Below are positions 50,367 through 59,396 of a stretch of DNA of 64,000 bases, in pieces. The translations under genes and the position numbers were made by a program. Numbering within the stretch: the stretch's first letter is position 1; every line of letters begins with the position of its first letter. The notes below the pieces were generated by a model. The model searched no databases. It was not told where the DNA came from and saw only the letters and a list, made by a program, of their open reading frames with translations. The stretch comes from Streptomyces sp. CB02056 (GTDB lineage Bacteria > Actinomycetota > Actinomycetes > Streptomycetales > Streptomycetaceae): positions 1-64,000 of the forward strand of contig NZ_LIPD01000007.1 in assembly GCF_001905545.1 (NCBI RefSeq). The letters run 5' to 3'.

Positions 50367-51566
50367 CTACCAGGTGATCAGGATGTAGCCGGGGCCACCC
50401 GCGCCACCCTGCCGACCGGTGCCGCCGCCGCTGCCGGAACCGCCCGGCTGCGAGCCGGGGTTGGGGCTCGGGGCGCCGCCGTTCCCTCCCTGGCCTCCCG
50501 TGCCGCCGGCGCTGCCGTTGCCGCCGCTTCCTCCGACACCGGTGCCGGCGGGCGGGGCGACGGAGGCCGCCGGGGCCGCGGCGCCGGTGGAACCGGTTCC
50601 GCCGGCACCGCCCGAACCGCCGCGCTCGCCCGAACCGGGGCTGCCCTCCACACCCTGGCCGCCGGTGATGCCGTCGTCGCCCGCAGCACCGGACTGGCCG
50701 GCGGTCCCGGGATTACCGGGCAGTTGCGTCAGCGTCCCCGAACAGCGCGTGATGGGGGAGGCGGACGCCGACCCGCCGCCCGCACCCCCTCGTCCGGTGG
50801 TGCCGGACACACCTCCGGCACCACCCGCGCCCCCCGACGCGCCGATCTTGCCGTTCTCCCCGCCCTGTCCCGCACCGCCGCCGGAGCCGGAGCCCCCGGC
50901 GCTCCCGTTGCCGCCGGGCTTCGCGAAGACCCGCGTGCTGAGCCCCGCGATGCCGGTGATCGGTCCGGTGGTGTCGGCGCTTCCTCCGCCGCCGCCCGCG
51001 CCGGCGGTGCCGGCCCGGCCGCTGGTCGCGATGGTGCCGGCCGCGCCTCCAAGGCCGCCCGCACCTCCACCGCCGCCCCCGGACGGCCTGCCGGGCCCGG
51101 CCACGTAGACCTCGAACCTGTCTCCCGCCGTGACGGCGGTCGTGCACTCCGTGTAACCGCCGCTGCCGCCACTGCCACCCGCGCCCCCGCCACTGCCGCC
51201 CGCACCGCCGCCCCCGCCCCCACCGCCGACCGGGTTCGCGGTCAGGGGCGGGTAGCTTCCGCCACCACCACCGCCACCGCCTCCCCCACCCCCGCCACCG
51301 CCCGCCCCGGTGCCGCCACGGCCCCAGACGCGCACGGTCATCCGGGTCACCCCAGCCGGGACCACGAAGAGGTAGACGCCCGGTGTGAAAGCCTTCTGAC
51401 CGCTCTGCAGCACCGTTCGGGAGACGTCCCGCGAGGCGTCGGCCGCCCCCGCGGGGAACGGCGCGGTGAACGCATTCGCCGTGGCCGCCAGGACCACGAA
51501 GGCCGCGCGCGCGGCGGGGAGCCGCCGCGGCCCTCCCCGGCCCAGGGAAGTGAACGGTGTCCTCAC
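50367..51566 (-). CDS. Secreted glycine-rich protein B
   Basis: A 399-residue exported protein of the same design as the one at 47780: signal peptide (AFVVLAATANAFTAPFPAGA), N-terminal strands YLFVVPAGVTRMTVRVWGRG, long Gly runs (15 in a row) with GYTECTTAVTAGDRFEVYVA between, and the end GGPGYILITW. The GTG at 51566 is chosen because GGGAGAAG lies just upstream and the longer frame is not protein-like. Likely a fibrous or adhesive surface protein; the repeat composition recalls silk-like or PGRS-like sequences but homology is not implied. Confidence 0.78.
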   Translation of the reverse strand: MRTPFTSLGRGGPRRLPAARAAFVVLAATANAFTAPFPAGAADASRDVSRTVLQSGQKAFTPGVYLFVVPAGVTRMTVRVWGRGGTGAGGGGGGGGGGGGGGGSYPPLTANPVGGGGGGGGAGGSGGGAGGSGGSGGYTECTTAVTAGDRFEVYVAGPGRPSGGGGGGAGGLGGAAGTIATSGRAGTAGAGGGGGSADTTGPITGIAGLSTRVFAKPGGNGSAGGSGSGGGAGQGGENGKIGASGGAGGAGGVSGTTGRGGAGGGSASASPITRCSGTLTQLPGNPGTAGQSGAAGDDGITGGQGVEGSPGSGERGGSGGAGGTGSTGAAAPAASVAPPAGTGVGGSGGNGSAGGTGGQGGNGGAPSPNPGSQPGGSGSGGGTGRQGGAGGPGYILITW

Positions 51567-51965
51567 AGGTCTTCTCCCTTTCCGTCGGGGCGGCTCCAGC
51601 CGGGCGGCCGAACACGACCAGCGCCGCCCGCGCCCCGTCCCACCCGCCACCGGGCCGACCAGCCCCGACGATCACGCCGACCAGCCCTGCCACGCGAGAA
51701 CGAACACCCGGCCTCGGGAGGGGAACTACCCGCTCCACACCGTCACGACGGGCCCCGCGCAACCGCACGCCCCACCCACGCCTCCAGCGCCGGACAGCAC
51801 TCCGGCGGACTCGCCCTCGGCTACGGAACCACCGGCCCACCACCGCGACGCCCCGCCCGGTGACCGCGACGCCGACATCGTCGGCCTCATCACCGTCTGG
51901 ACAGCGGCGCTCCACCGGTTCGGCACCGGCCTCGCAGACGGGGCCGGGCCACGTCGCTCACGCAC
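51567..51965. other. Intergenic, no gene seen
   Basis: About 400 bp between the glycine-rich gene start and the MMPL gene end. Reading frames here are Pro/Arg-rich shadows and no start with a ribosome-binding site was found. It must hold the promoter of the glycine-rich gene and the end of the ole-MMPL operon. Confidence 0.6.
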
Positions 51966-54218
51966 TCACTCGACCGCCCCCAGGTCCCGCGACGGCTCCG
52001 GACGAGGCCCTCTCGGTGCCGTCCGCCGCCGTAGGCGCGGTGTCCACCAGTTGAGTTCGCCGAGCAGGCGCATGGTGGCGGGGACCAGCAGCATGCGCAC
52101 CACGGTGGCGTCGACGGCCACGGCCACCACGACACCGATGGCGATCTCCTTCACGGTCAGGACGGGGCTGGTCGCGAAGGCGGCGGCGACCAGCACGATC
52201 AGAGCGGCGGCGGCCGAGATCAGCCCGCCGGTGCGCCCGAGACCGGTCACCACGGCGCTCGCGTTGTCCATGCCGCCCCGGTGGAGCTCGCGGATCTGCG
52301 CGATCAGGAAGAGCTCGTAGTCGACGGAGAGCGCGAAGACGAACATCAGCATGATGGCGGACTCCAACGCTCCGACGTACCCGGCGGGTTGAAGGCCCAG
52401 CAGCCGGGCGCCGTGCCCGTCCTGGACGGTCCAGGTGACGGCCGCGAAGGCGATGCCGAGGGACATCGTCGTGGTGACGACGGCCTTGAGCGGGACCAGC
52501 AGCGACCGGAAGGCCAGGAAGAGCAGGCCGAACGTGACCACCAGCAGGTACCCGACCAGCGCCGGGAGCCTGGCCTTCAGGGTGTCCAGGACGTCGACGT
52601 TGACGGCGGCCGGTCCGCCGACCAGGACGCGGTCGCCGTCAGGCGGGTCGAGCGCCCGCACCGCGCGCACCAGTTCCTCGGCGACGGGGGCGTCCGGGGC
52701 GGCGGGGGCGGTGACGCTCATCAGCGCGCTGTGCGCGGTGGTGGCGCGAAGTCGGACGTCCTGGGCGTTCGGCAGCTCGGTGAGCCGCTGCTGCCAGCGG
52801 GCCAGTGCGTCCCTGCCCGGTTCGCCGCCGATGTCGTCCCGCAGAAGGGCAACGACCTGGAGCTGGTCGAGCCCGGCCGCCGGGAAGTCCTCGTGCAGCA
52901 GTTCCTGCGCTCTGCGGCTGGCCGCCCCGGCGGGCAGGGTCCGCAGGTCGCTCGCCGCGAGGTGCAGCCCGACGACCGGGACGCTCAGCACGGCGATCAC
53001 CGCGACGGCGGCGGTGAGCCAGGCCCAGGGGTGGGTGACGGCGCTCCGGCCCAGCCGGTACCAGAATCCCGTCTCCTCGCCCTCGGCCCAGGCGCGGCCG
53101 AGACCGGCCCGCCCGAAGCCCGGCAGCCGGACGCACCCGGCCTCGACACGCGGGCCGAGCACGGCCAGCACGGCGGGCAGCATGGTGAGGCTGGCGGCGC
53201 CGGCCAGCGCGACGGTGACGGCGGCGCCGATGCCGAGGGAGCGGGTGATGGGGAACGGAAGCAGGGTCAGGCCCAGGACGGCGAGCGAGATGGCCGTCGC
53301 GGAGTAGAGCACGGTGTGCCCGGCGGTGGCCATGGTGGCGGCGACGGCCCGGTGCGGGTCGCCCCGGTGGCGCAGCTCGCGCCGGAAGCGGACGACGACG
53401 AACAGGGCGTAGTCGACCGACAGCCCGAGGGCGATCATGACGACGACGTTGCGGGTGATGTAGCTGACCGGCACCAGCGGGGAGAGGAGGCGCAGCACCG
53501 CGAAGGACATCGCGAGGCTCGTGCCGGCCACGGCCAGCGGCAGCAGGGCTGCGGTGAGGCTGCCGAAGAACAGCAGCAGCAGGAGGAACAGCAGGGGGAA
53601 GACGTAGAGTTCGGCGCGGGTGAGGTCGTCGTCGACGGTGCGGTCCAGGTCGACCTGGAGCGGCACCTCCCCGGCGTAGGCGACGGTGAACCCGTCGACG
53701 TGCAGCAGCTGGCGCAGCCGCTCGTAGGAGGCGTCCTTGGCCTGGTCGCCGGTGCCGGCCAGCCCGACGACCACGCAGGCCGCGTGCCCGTCGGCGGAGA
53801 GGAGTTCCCGCTTGCCGGTGTTCCAGTAGTGCTGGGCGCCTGCCATCACGGTCCTGGGGACGTCGCCGAGCGCGGTGCGCACGGCTTCGCCGAACTCCAG
53901 GTCGTGCACGGTGAGGGTCTCGCTGCGGAAGATCACGACCATGCTGGTGCCGCCCGCGTTGTAGTGGTGTTCGACGGCTTCGAGCGCCCGGCCGGATTCG
54001 GCCCCGGGGTTGGTGAAGCCGCCGTGGGACAGCCGCGCGGGCAGCCCCGCCCCGACGGCCGCGGCGACGGCCAGCAGCAGGGCGGTGGTCCACAGCACCG
54101 CCCAGCGGTGGCGGGCGACGAGTGCGCCGAGCCGGGCCCCGGCGCCGTCCGGCGGCGCCTGGGCGCCCCGGGCCGTGCTCGCCCGGAGGTCAGCTTCGGC
54201 GCAGGGCGAGGACGACAT
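51966..54218 (-). CDS. MMPL-family lipid exporter
   Basis: A 750-residue RND/MMPL protein with 11-12 transmembrane helices in two halves, each preceded by a large outside domain. It has the usual LPARLSHGGFTNPGAESGRA start of the first porter domain, GLSVDYALFVVVRFRRELRH in the first helical bundle and ALSVDYELFLIAQIRELHRG in the second, the conserved proton-relay Asp-Tyr pairs of MMPL proteins. The ATG at 54218 lies 29 bp inside the preceding ketosynthase gene, so it belongs to the same operon. It probably exports the lipid made by the upstream Ole, ACP and KS enzymes. Confidence 0.92.
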   Translation of the reverse strand: MSSSPCAEADLRASTARGAQAPPDGAGARLGALVARHRWAVLWTTALLLAVAAAVGAGLPARLSHGGFTNPGAESGRALEAVEHHYNAGGTSMVVIFRSETLTVHDLEFGEAVRTALGDVPRTVMAGAQHYWNTGKRELLSADGHAACVVVGLAGTGDQAKDASYERLRQLLHVDGFTVAYAGEVPLQVDLDRTVDDDLTRAELYVFPLLFLLLLLFFGSLTAALLPLAVAGTSLAMSFAVLRLLSPLVPVSYITRNVVVMIALGLSVDYALFVVVRFRRELRHRGDPHRAVAATMATAGHTVLYSATAISLAVLGLTLLPFPITRSLGIGAAVTVALAGAASLTMLPAVLAVLGPRVEAGCVRLPGFGRAGLGRAWAEGEETGFWYRLGRSAVTHPWAWLTAAVAVIAVLSVPVVGLHLAASDLRTLPAGAASRRAQELLHEDFPAAGLDQLQVVALLRDDIGGEPGRDALARWQQRLTELPNAQDVRLRATTAHSALMSVTAPAAPDAPVAEELVRAVRALDPPDGDRVLVGGPAAVNVDVLDTLKARLPALVGYLLVVTFGLLFLAFRSLLVPLKAVVTTTMSLGIAFAAVTWTVQDGHGARLLGLQPAGYVGALESAIMLMFVFALSVDYELFLIAQIRELHRGGMDNASAVVTGLGRTGGLISAAAALIVLVAAAFATSPVLTVKEIAIGVVVAVAVDATVVRMLLVPATMRLLGELNWWTPRLRRRTAPRGPRPEPSRDLGAVE

Positions 54219-55413
54219 TGTGGCCTCCGAAGCCGAAGGAGTTGCTGAGCGCCGCGTCGATGCGTTGTCGGCGAGCGGTCCCGGTGACGCAGTCGATGTC
54301 GAACTCGGCGAGGTCGGGGGTGAGGTTGGCGATCGGCGGTACCAGCCCGTGCTCGATGGTCAGCACGGTGAGCGCCGCCTCGATCGCGCCGGCCGCGCCG
54401 AGGCTGTGGCCGAGCACGCCCTTGGGGGCGGTGACGCTGGGCCGGTGCGGCAGGGCGCGGGAGATCAGGCCGGCTTCGGCGGCGTCGTTGAGCGGGGTGG
54501 AGGTGCCGTGGGCGTTGACGTGGTCGACGTCGCCGGCGCCCAGGTCCGCGGTGCGCAGCGCGGTGCGCAGCGCCTGCTCGGCGCCGGCTGCGCCCTGGGG
54601 CGGCGCGGTCGGGTGGTGGGCGTCGTTGCTGGCGCCGTGTCCGGCGAGCACGGCGCGCGCCCGGGCGCCGCGCGCCTTCGCGTCCGCGGCGCGCTCCAGG
54701 ACGAGGACGGCGGCGCCCTCGGCCAGGACGAAGCCGTCCCGGTCGGCGGCGAACGGCCGGGAGGCGCCCGGTACGTCGTGTCCGCGTGCCGACAGGGTGC
54801 CCATCCGGTGGAATCCGGTCGCCACCAGCGGGCTGAGGGCGGCTTCGGTGCCACCGGCCAGGACGATGTCACAGGACCCGGCGACCAGCAGGTCGTGGGA
54901 GACGGCCAGCGCCGTGGCGCCGGAGGCGCAGGCGGTGGCGCAGGCGAGGGTCGGGCCGCGCGCGCCGAACTCCTGGGCCACCTCGCCGACGGCCATGTTG
55001 CCGATGACCATCGGGACCAGTGTCGGCGAGACGTGGGCCGGCCCGCGCTGTTGGAATCGGCGCAGCTGGTCCTCCCAGTGCGGCGCGCCGCCGAAGCCCA
55101 CCCCGAGGACGACGGCGACCCGGGCACCGTCCCACCCGCCGGTGTCCAGCCGCGCGTTCCGGACGGCCTCCCGGGCCGCGAGCAGCGCGAGCTTTCCGAA
55201 CCGTCCGATCCGCCATGCCTTCTTGCGCCCGACCGCCGTGTCCAGGTCCGTGGCGGGGATGCGGCAGGAGAACGCCACCGGGGCGGCGTCGAGGTCAGGG
55301 TCCGGTGACGCGGTGGGGGTTCCGGCGCAGACCCGCCGCCAGGTCTCCTCGGTGCCGACCCCGGCCGGGGTGACGAGCCCCAGGCCGGTGACGGCGATCT
55401 CGGGGCGGTTCAC
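54190..55413 (-). CDS. KAS II (FabF-like) beta-ketoacyl-ACP synthase
   Basis: A 407-residue KAS II-type condensing enzyme with all catalytic parts: Cys162 in ACATACASGATALAVSHD, His in VNAHGTSTPLNDAAE and His in VLGHSLGAAGAIEA, plus the SNSFGFGGHN end. It should elongate acyl-ACP with malonyl-ACP by decarboxylative condensation. The GTG at 55413 overlaps the stop of the ACP gene, so it is coupled to its carrier. There is no chain-length-factor partner. It may make or extend the acyl chain for the adjoining Ole pathway. Confidence 0.93.
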   Translation of the reverse strand: MNRPEIAVTGLGLVTPAGVGTEETWRRVCAGTPTASPDPDLDAAPVAFSCRIPATDLDTAVGRKKAWRIGRFGKLALLAAREAVRNARLDTGGWDGARVAVVLGVGFGGAPHWEDQLRRFQQRGPAHVSPTLVPMVIGNMAVGEVAQEFGARGPTLACATACASGATALAVSHDLLVAGSCDIVLAGGTEAALSPLVATGFHRMGTLSARGHDVPGASRPFAADRDGFVLAEGAAVLVLERAADAKARGARARAVLAGHGASNDAHHPTAPPQGAAGAEQALRTALRTADLGAGDVDHVNAHGTSTPLNDAAEAGLISRALPHRPSVTAPKGVLGHSLGAAGAIEAALTVLTIEHGLVPPIANLTPDLAEFDIDCVTGTARRQRIDAALSNSFGFGGHNVVLALRRS

Positions 55414-55682
55414 GCGACGGGTTCGGTCGCGTCGCCGAGGCGGGCCTGGACGATCCGGGCGATGTCGGTGAGCGTGCTCTGCCGGTCGGCGTCCTCCTGG
55501 CTGATCAGGATGCCGAACTCGTCCTGGAGGACGAAGGCGAACTCGGCCAGCGCGAGCGAGTCGACCTCCATCTCCTCGAACGTGGCGTCGGGGCTGATGG
55601 CGTCCGCGGATACGCCGAACCGTTCGACGAGCAGGGTCTGGGCGGTGTCGCAGACGGCGTCCACGGAGAGCGTCGTGTCCAT
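55410..55682 (-). CDS. Acyl carrier protein
   Basis: A 90-residue ACP with the phosphopantetheine Ser42 in FEEMEVDSLALAEFAFVLQD and an acidic helix II. The end ADRQSTLTDIARIVQARLGD is a normal fourth helix. Codon and size fit a dedicated rather than primary-metabolism ACP. Its stop overlaps the KAS II start. It is 33 bp after oleD on the same strand, linking the Ole enzymes to an ACP-bound substrate supply. Confidence 0.92.
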   Translation of the reverse strand: MDTTLSVDAVCDTAQTLLVERFGVSADAISPDATFEEMEVDSLALAEFAFVLQDEFGILISQEDADRQSTLTDIARIVQARLGDATEPVA

Positions 55683-55715
55683 GGTGGTTCCTTTCCGGAG
55701 TGCGAGGGGGCGGGC

Positions 55716-56711
55716 TCAGCTGCCGGTGGTGCGGTGGTGGCGGGTCAGTTCGGCGATGCCCTGGTCGAAGGTGGTGGGCGGTTCGAAGCCGAGGTCGCGC
55801 CGGGCCGCCGTGAGGTCGAACCAGTGCGGCCGGGTGAGCTGGTGGAGCAGGAACCGGCTCAGGCCGTGGCCGGTGTGGCGGCGGACCGTCGCCGTCGTGG
55901 CGTCGGCCAGGACGGCGGCGGCCAGCGCCACGGGGTAGGGCACCGGGTGCCAGCTCGTGTGGCGTCCGGCCGCGGCGAGCAGCCCGGTCACCACCTCGCG
56001 CAGCGGCCGCGGTTCGCCCTGGGCGACGAAGTAGGCCCGCCCGGCCGCCGGGTGGCCCGGTCGCAGCCGGTCCAGCGCGAGCAGGTGGGCGTGGGCGGCG
56101 GTGGCGAGGTGGCAGGTGTCGACGAGGTTGCCGCCGCGGCCCGGCATCAGCAGCCGTCCGGTTTCGGTCGCCCGCAGGAGGGCGGGCAGGAAGTGGGGGT
56201 CACCGGGCCCCCAGATCAGGTGGGGCCGCAGCACGGTGGTGGCCAGGTCCGGGCCGTTGGCGGCGAGGACGGCCGCCTCGGCCTCGGCCTTGGTGCGGGG
56301 GTAGGCGGCCAGATGGCGCCGGGGCCGGGGCAGCGACTCGTCCCCTGCCGTGATGCCGTCAGGGGTGAAGACCGCGCTCGCGGTGGAGGTATAGACCAGC
56401 TGAGGGACGCCGAGGGCGCGACAGGCGCTCAGGACGTTCCGGGTGCCCTCGACGTTGGCCGCGCGGTACGGCCGCTCGGGCCCCCGGACTCCGGCCAGGG
56501 CCGCGTTGTGGATCACCGCCTCGCACCCGGCGAGGGCCCGCCGGACCGCACCCCGGTCGGCGATGTCGCCCAGGTGCTGACGGACCCCGAGCCGCTCCAG
56601 CTCAGGACTCCAGCGGCGGTGCAGCGAGACCGCGATGTCGCCACGCCCGGCGAGGCGCCGGCACAGCTCCAGACCGAGGAAGCCACTGCCCCCGGTGACC
56701 AGGACCCTCAT
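55716..56711 (-). CDS. oleD: OleD-like 2-alkyl-3-oxoalkanoate reductase
   Basis: A 331-residue 3-beta-HSD/extended-SDR reductase: NADP motif VTGGSGFLGLELCRRLAGRG, VIHNAALAGVRGPERPYRAA and catalytic YPRTK. This branch contains OleD, which reduces the 2-alkyl-3-ketoacid made by OleA to the 3-hydroxyacid used by OleC. The assignment relies on family plus direct neighbours: oleC overlaps its start (ATGA at 56708-56711) and oleA and oleB precede. A general NAD-epimerase is the fallback call. Confidence 0.82.
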   Translation of the reverse strand: MRVLVTGGSGFLGLELCRRLAGRGDIAVSLHRRWSPELERLGVRQHLGDIADRGAVRRALAGCEAVIHNAALAGVRGPERPYRAANVEGTRNVLSACRALGVPQLVYTSTASAVFTPDGITAGDESLPRPRRHLAAYPRTKAEAEAAVLAANGPDLATTVLRPHLIWGPGDPHFLPALLRATETGRLLMPGRGGNLVDTCHLATAAHAHLLALDRLRPGHPAAGRAYFVAQGEPRPLREVVTGLLAAAGRHTSWHPVPYPVALAAAVLADATTATVRRHTGHGLSRFLLHQLTRPHWFDLTAARRDLGFEPPTTFDQGIAELTRHHRTTGS

Positions 56712-58381
56712 CGCCCGCCTCCCAGCACGCCGCCCGGGCCTCGTCGGCGCAGCTGTCGGCGGGCCCAGCGGGCCAGGCGGTCGCGGTCGACGCGCGAGTT
56801 GTGCCTCGGGTCGGTGGGCAGCCGGCGGTGGACCAGCACGGTGGCGATCCGGTGCCCGCCCGGCACCGCCGACAGGGCCTGCCGAAGACTCTGGCGGACA
56901 GCCGTCCCGGAGTTGGCCGCCGATGGCGCCAACTCGACGCAGAGCACCGGCCGTTGGCGGCCGACGGGCCCGAGGCCGATCAGCGCGGTGCGGCCGATGC
57001 CGGGCACCGCGTCGGTGATCCGCTCGACCACGGCGGTGTCGAGCACGAACCCGGTGCCGTGCACCCGGTGTGCGGAGCGCCCGAGGAACCACAGCCGGCC
57101 GCTCTCGTCCAGCCAGCCGAGATCGCCGGTGCGGTGCAGCAGGTCCTCACCGGTGCCGACCTTGGCGGCGGTGTTCGCTTCCGGGCGGGCGTGGTAGGCC
57201 CGGCTGACCTGCGGGCCGCCGACCGTGATCTCTCCGTACCTCCCTCGCGCCATCGGCCGGTCGGAGGCCGACCGGCCGGCCGGCGCCAGGACGTGGGCCG
57301 CCATGCCGGGCACCGGGCGGCCCAGGCAGACCCCGCGGTGGGTGTGCAGCGGATCGGCGTGCGCGGCGGCCAGCTCGGCACTGTCGATCACGCTGACCGG
57401 CAGGCACTCGGTGGCGCCGTACGCGCTGAGCAGCGTCGCCTCCTCCGGCAGCGCCCGGCGCAGCGCACGCACCAGCCGGTCGGGCGGCGGGGCGCCGAAG
57501 GAGCAGATCCGCCGTACCGGGGCGAGCGGCAGGCGGCCGCCCTCGCACCCCTCGGTCAGTGCCCGCAGCACCGCGGGGGAGGCGCACACCACCGAGGTGC
57601 GGTGGTCGGCGACGGCGCGGACCAGGTCCGCGCCACGGGTGCGCGCGGGCCTGAGGTGGTCGACGGCCGGGACGACGGTGGTGGCGCCGGTGGCGGGCCC
57701 GAACAGGGCGAAGGGCAGGAACCCGGCGAGCAGCACCTCATCGGGGCCCAGTTCCAGCAGCCCGGCGACGGAGCGGACCTGAGCGGCGAGCTGCCGGTGC
57801 TCGTACTCGACGCCCTTGGGCGGACCGGTCGAGCCGGAGGTGAAGGCGATCAGCGCGAGCGAGGCCGCGGGCGGCGGGCTCGGCCACGGCGGACCCGGCC
57901 GGGCCGGGTCCGGCCGCGGGCCGCGCCGCGCACGTCCCGTGACCAGCGTGGTGGTGACGTGCCGACGGGCCCAGCCGAACAGCAGCCGGGCCAGGTGGGC
58001 GAGCGGGTCGCCGATGAACACCTCGGGCCTGGTCTCCTCCAGGCAGGCCCGCAGGGCCGGCCGGGGCAGCGCCGGGTCGATCAGCACCGGTACCGCACCA
58101 AGGGCGAGCAGCCCGTACACGGTGGTCACCAGGTCGTACGGGTCACGGGCCATCACCACGGCCTTCTGCCCGGCTCCGACCCCCGCCTCGCGCAGTTCCC
58201 GGGCACGCGTGCGGCAGGCGGCCTCCAGGGTGGCGAAGTCGACGGTGTGCCAACGCCCGCGCTGAGCGGGCCAGACGAGCGCGGTACGGTCCGGTTGCAG
58301 GTCGGCCCAGCCGGCCAGGCGGGCGGCGAGCGTCTCCGGCCGGGCCCCGTCCGCCCGGACGGCCCCGGAGTCCACGGTCAC
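56708..58381 (-). CDS. oleC: OleC-like beta-lactone synthetase (AMP-ligase fold)
   Basis: A 557-residue ANL-superfamily enzyme. The AMP-binding core is LIAFTSGSTGPPKGVEYEHR, with LLSAYGATECLPVS and RTGDLGWLDESGRLWFLGRS. The PPKGVEYEHR wording and the position between oleA- and oleD-like genes match OleC, which uses ATP to close a 3-hydroxyacid to a cis-beta-lactone. The C-terminal lysine region is RLPTDPRHNSRVDRDRLARW; the usual catalytic Lys of the family appears replaced (RHNSRVDR), as also happens in OleC-type enzymes. The GTG at 58381 overlaps the oleA stop and its own stop overlaps the oleD start. Confidence 0.85.
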   Translation of the reverse strand: MTVDSGAVRADGARPETLAARLAGWADLQPDRTALVWPAQRGRWHTVDFATLEAACRTRARELREAGVGAGQKAVVMARDPYDLVTTVYGLLALGAVPVLIDPALPRPALRACLEETRPEVFIGDPLAHLARLLFGWARRHVTTTLVTGRARRGPRPDPARPGPPWPSPPPAASLALIAFTSGSTGPPKGVEYEHRQLAAQVRSVAGLLELGPDEVLLAGFLPFALFGPATGATTVVPAVDHLRPARTRGADLVRAVADHRTSVVCASPAVLRALTEGCEGGRLPLAPVRRICSFGAPPPDRLVRALRRALPEEATLLSAYGATECLPVSVIDSAELAAAHADPLHTHRGVCLGRPVPGMAAHVLAPAGRSASDRPMARGRYGEITVGGPQVSRAYHARPEANTAAKVGTGEDLLHRTGDLGWLDESGRLWFLGRSAHRVHGTGFVLDTAVVERITDAVPGIGRTALIGLGPVGRQRPVLCVELAPSAANSGTAVRQSLRQALSAVPGGHRIATVLVHRRLPTDPRHNSRVDRDRLARWARRQLRRRGPGGVLGGGR

Positions 58382-59373
58382 CACCGCAGCGCCATGACGC
58401 CGACACTGGTGCCGCTGGCCAGGCCGACGATCCCCACCAGATCGCCCTCGCGCAGCCGGCCCTGCTCCTGCGCGAGGACCAGCTGCAGCGGGATGGTGGC
58501 GGTGGCGACGTTGCCGTGGTGGGCGAAGGTGGGGATCACGGCCTCTTCGGGGATACCGGTGGTCGAGCAGAGGATGCGGGTCATGGCCGCCGAGGGCTGG
58601 TGGACACAGAACAGCGCGCAGTCGGCCACGGCACCGATCAGCTCGCCCGCGGCCTTGACGGTCTGTTCCCGCAGCCCCGCGAAGGAGGCCGTCAACGCGG
58701 CGTCGTCGACCTCCAACTCGTGCATCCGGCCGGTGGCGTACGGGCTGCGCAGTACCGCGCTCGGCCACGCGGCGGGGTTGGCGAAGAACCGGCTGCCGAG
58801 GATGCCGGGCCGTTCGCTCGCCTCCACCAGCACGGCCGCCCCCATGTCGCCCAGCGTGAGGCTGGCCATCGCCGACGCGAGCCGGCCACGGTCCGGGACG
58901 CGCCAGCGGGTGAGCCGGCTGGGCGCCTCCCCGGTGACCACCAGCACCCGCCGGTAGGAGCCGAGCCTGATCAGCGCATCGGCGCTCTCCAGCGCGCTGA
59001 GCACGCCGTTGCAGGCATTCATCAGGTCGAAGACCGGTGCGGTGACACCGAGTTTGGCGGCCACCACGTTCGCGGTCGCCGGCTCGTCGAGGTCCTTGGT
59101 GATCCCGGTGTAGACGAGCAGGTCGATCGCCTCGGGCGGGAGGCCGGCGTCCTCCAGGACGGCGGCGCCCGCCCGGGCCGCCAGGTCCGAGGGCAGGTCC
59201 CCCGGCGCCGCCACGCACCGCTCGCGCAGCCCGAACATGTGCTCCAGCAGCCCCGTCGGCAGCGCGGCCCCGGGGCTCTGCCGGCACAGCTCCTCCTCGA
59301 TCTCGCGGGAGCTCTGGCGGGCCTCGGGGACATGGACCCGCACGAGACCGATCCTGCTGTGGGGCGAGGGCAT
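58378..59373 (-). CDS. oleA: OleA-like thiolase-fold condensing enzyme
   Basis: A 331-residue KAS III-fold enzyme: Cys121 in VFDLMNACNGVLSALESAD, His in CALFCVHQPSAAMTRILCS and Asn in FAHHGNVATATIPLQLVLA, the full Cys-His-Asn triad. OleA proteins join two acyl thioesters head-to-head to give a 2-alkyl-3-ketoacid. The N-terminal PEARQSSREIEEELCRQSPG fits OleA more than FabH. A second FabH-like role is possible, but flanking oleB, oleC and oleD genes favour OleA. The ATG at 59373 has GAGAGG upstream, and its stop overlaps the oleC start. Confidence 0.87.
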   Translation of the reverse strand: MPSPHSRIGLVRVHVPEARQSSREIEEELCRQSPGAALPTGLLEHMFGLRERCVAAPGDLPSDLAARAGAAVLEDAGLPPEAIDLLVYTGITKDLDEPATANVVAAKLGVTAPVFDLMNACNGVLSALESADALIRLGSYRRVLVVTGEAPSRLTRWRVPDRGRLASAMASLTLGDMGAAVLVEASERPGILGSRFFANPAAWPSAVLRSPYATGRMHELEVDDAALTASFAGLREQTVKAAGELIGAVADCALFCVHQPSAAMTRILCSTTGIPEEAVIPTFAHHGNVATATIPLQLVLAQEQGRLREGDLVGIVGLASGTSVGVMALRW

Positions 59374-59396
59374 GGGTACCTCTCTGTGATAGGTCG

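Noticed and set aside
52281..54248. 655-residue plus-strand frame opposite the MMPL gene
   Set aside because: Antisense of a well-recognised MMPL transporter; Gly/Glu/Arg-rich without motifs.
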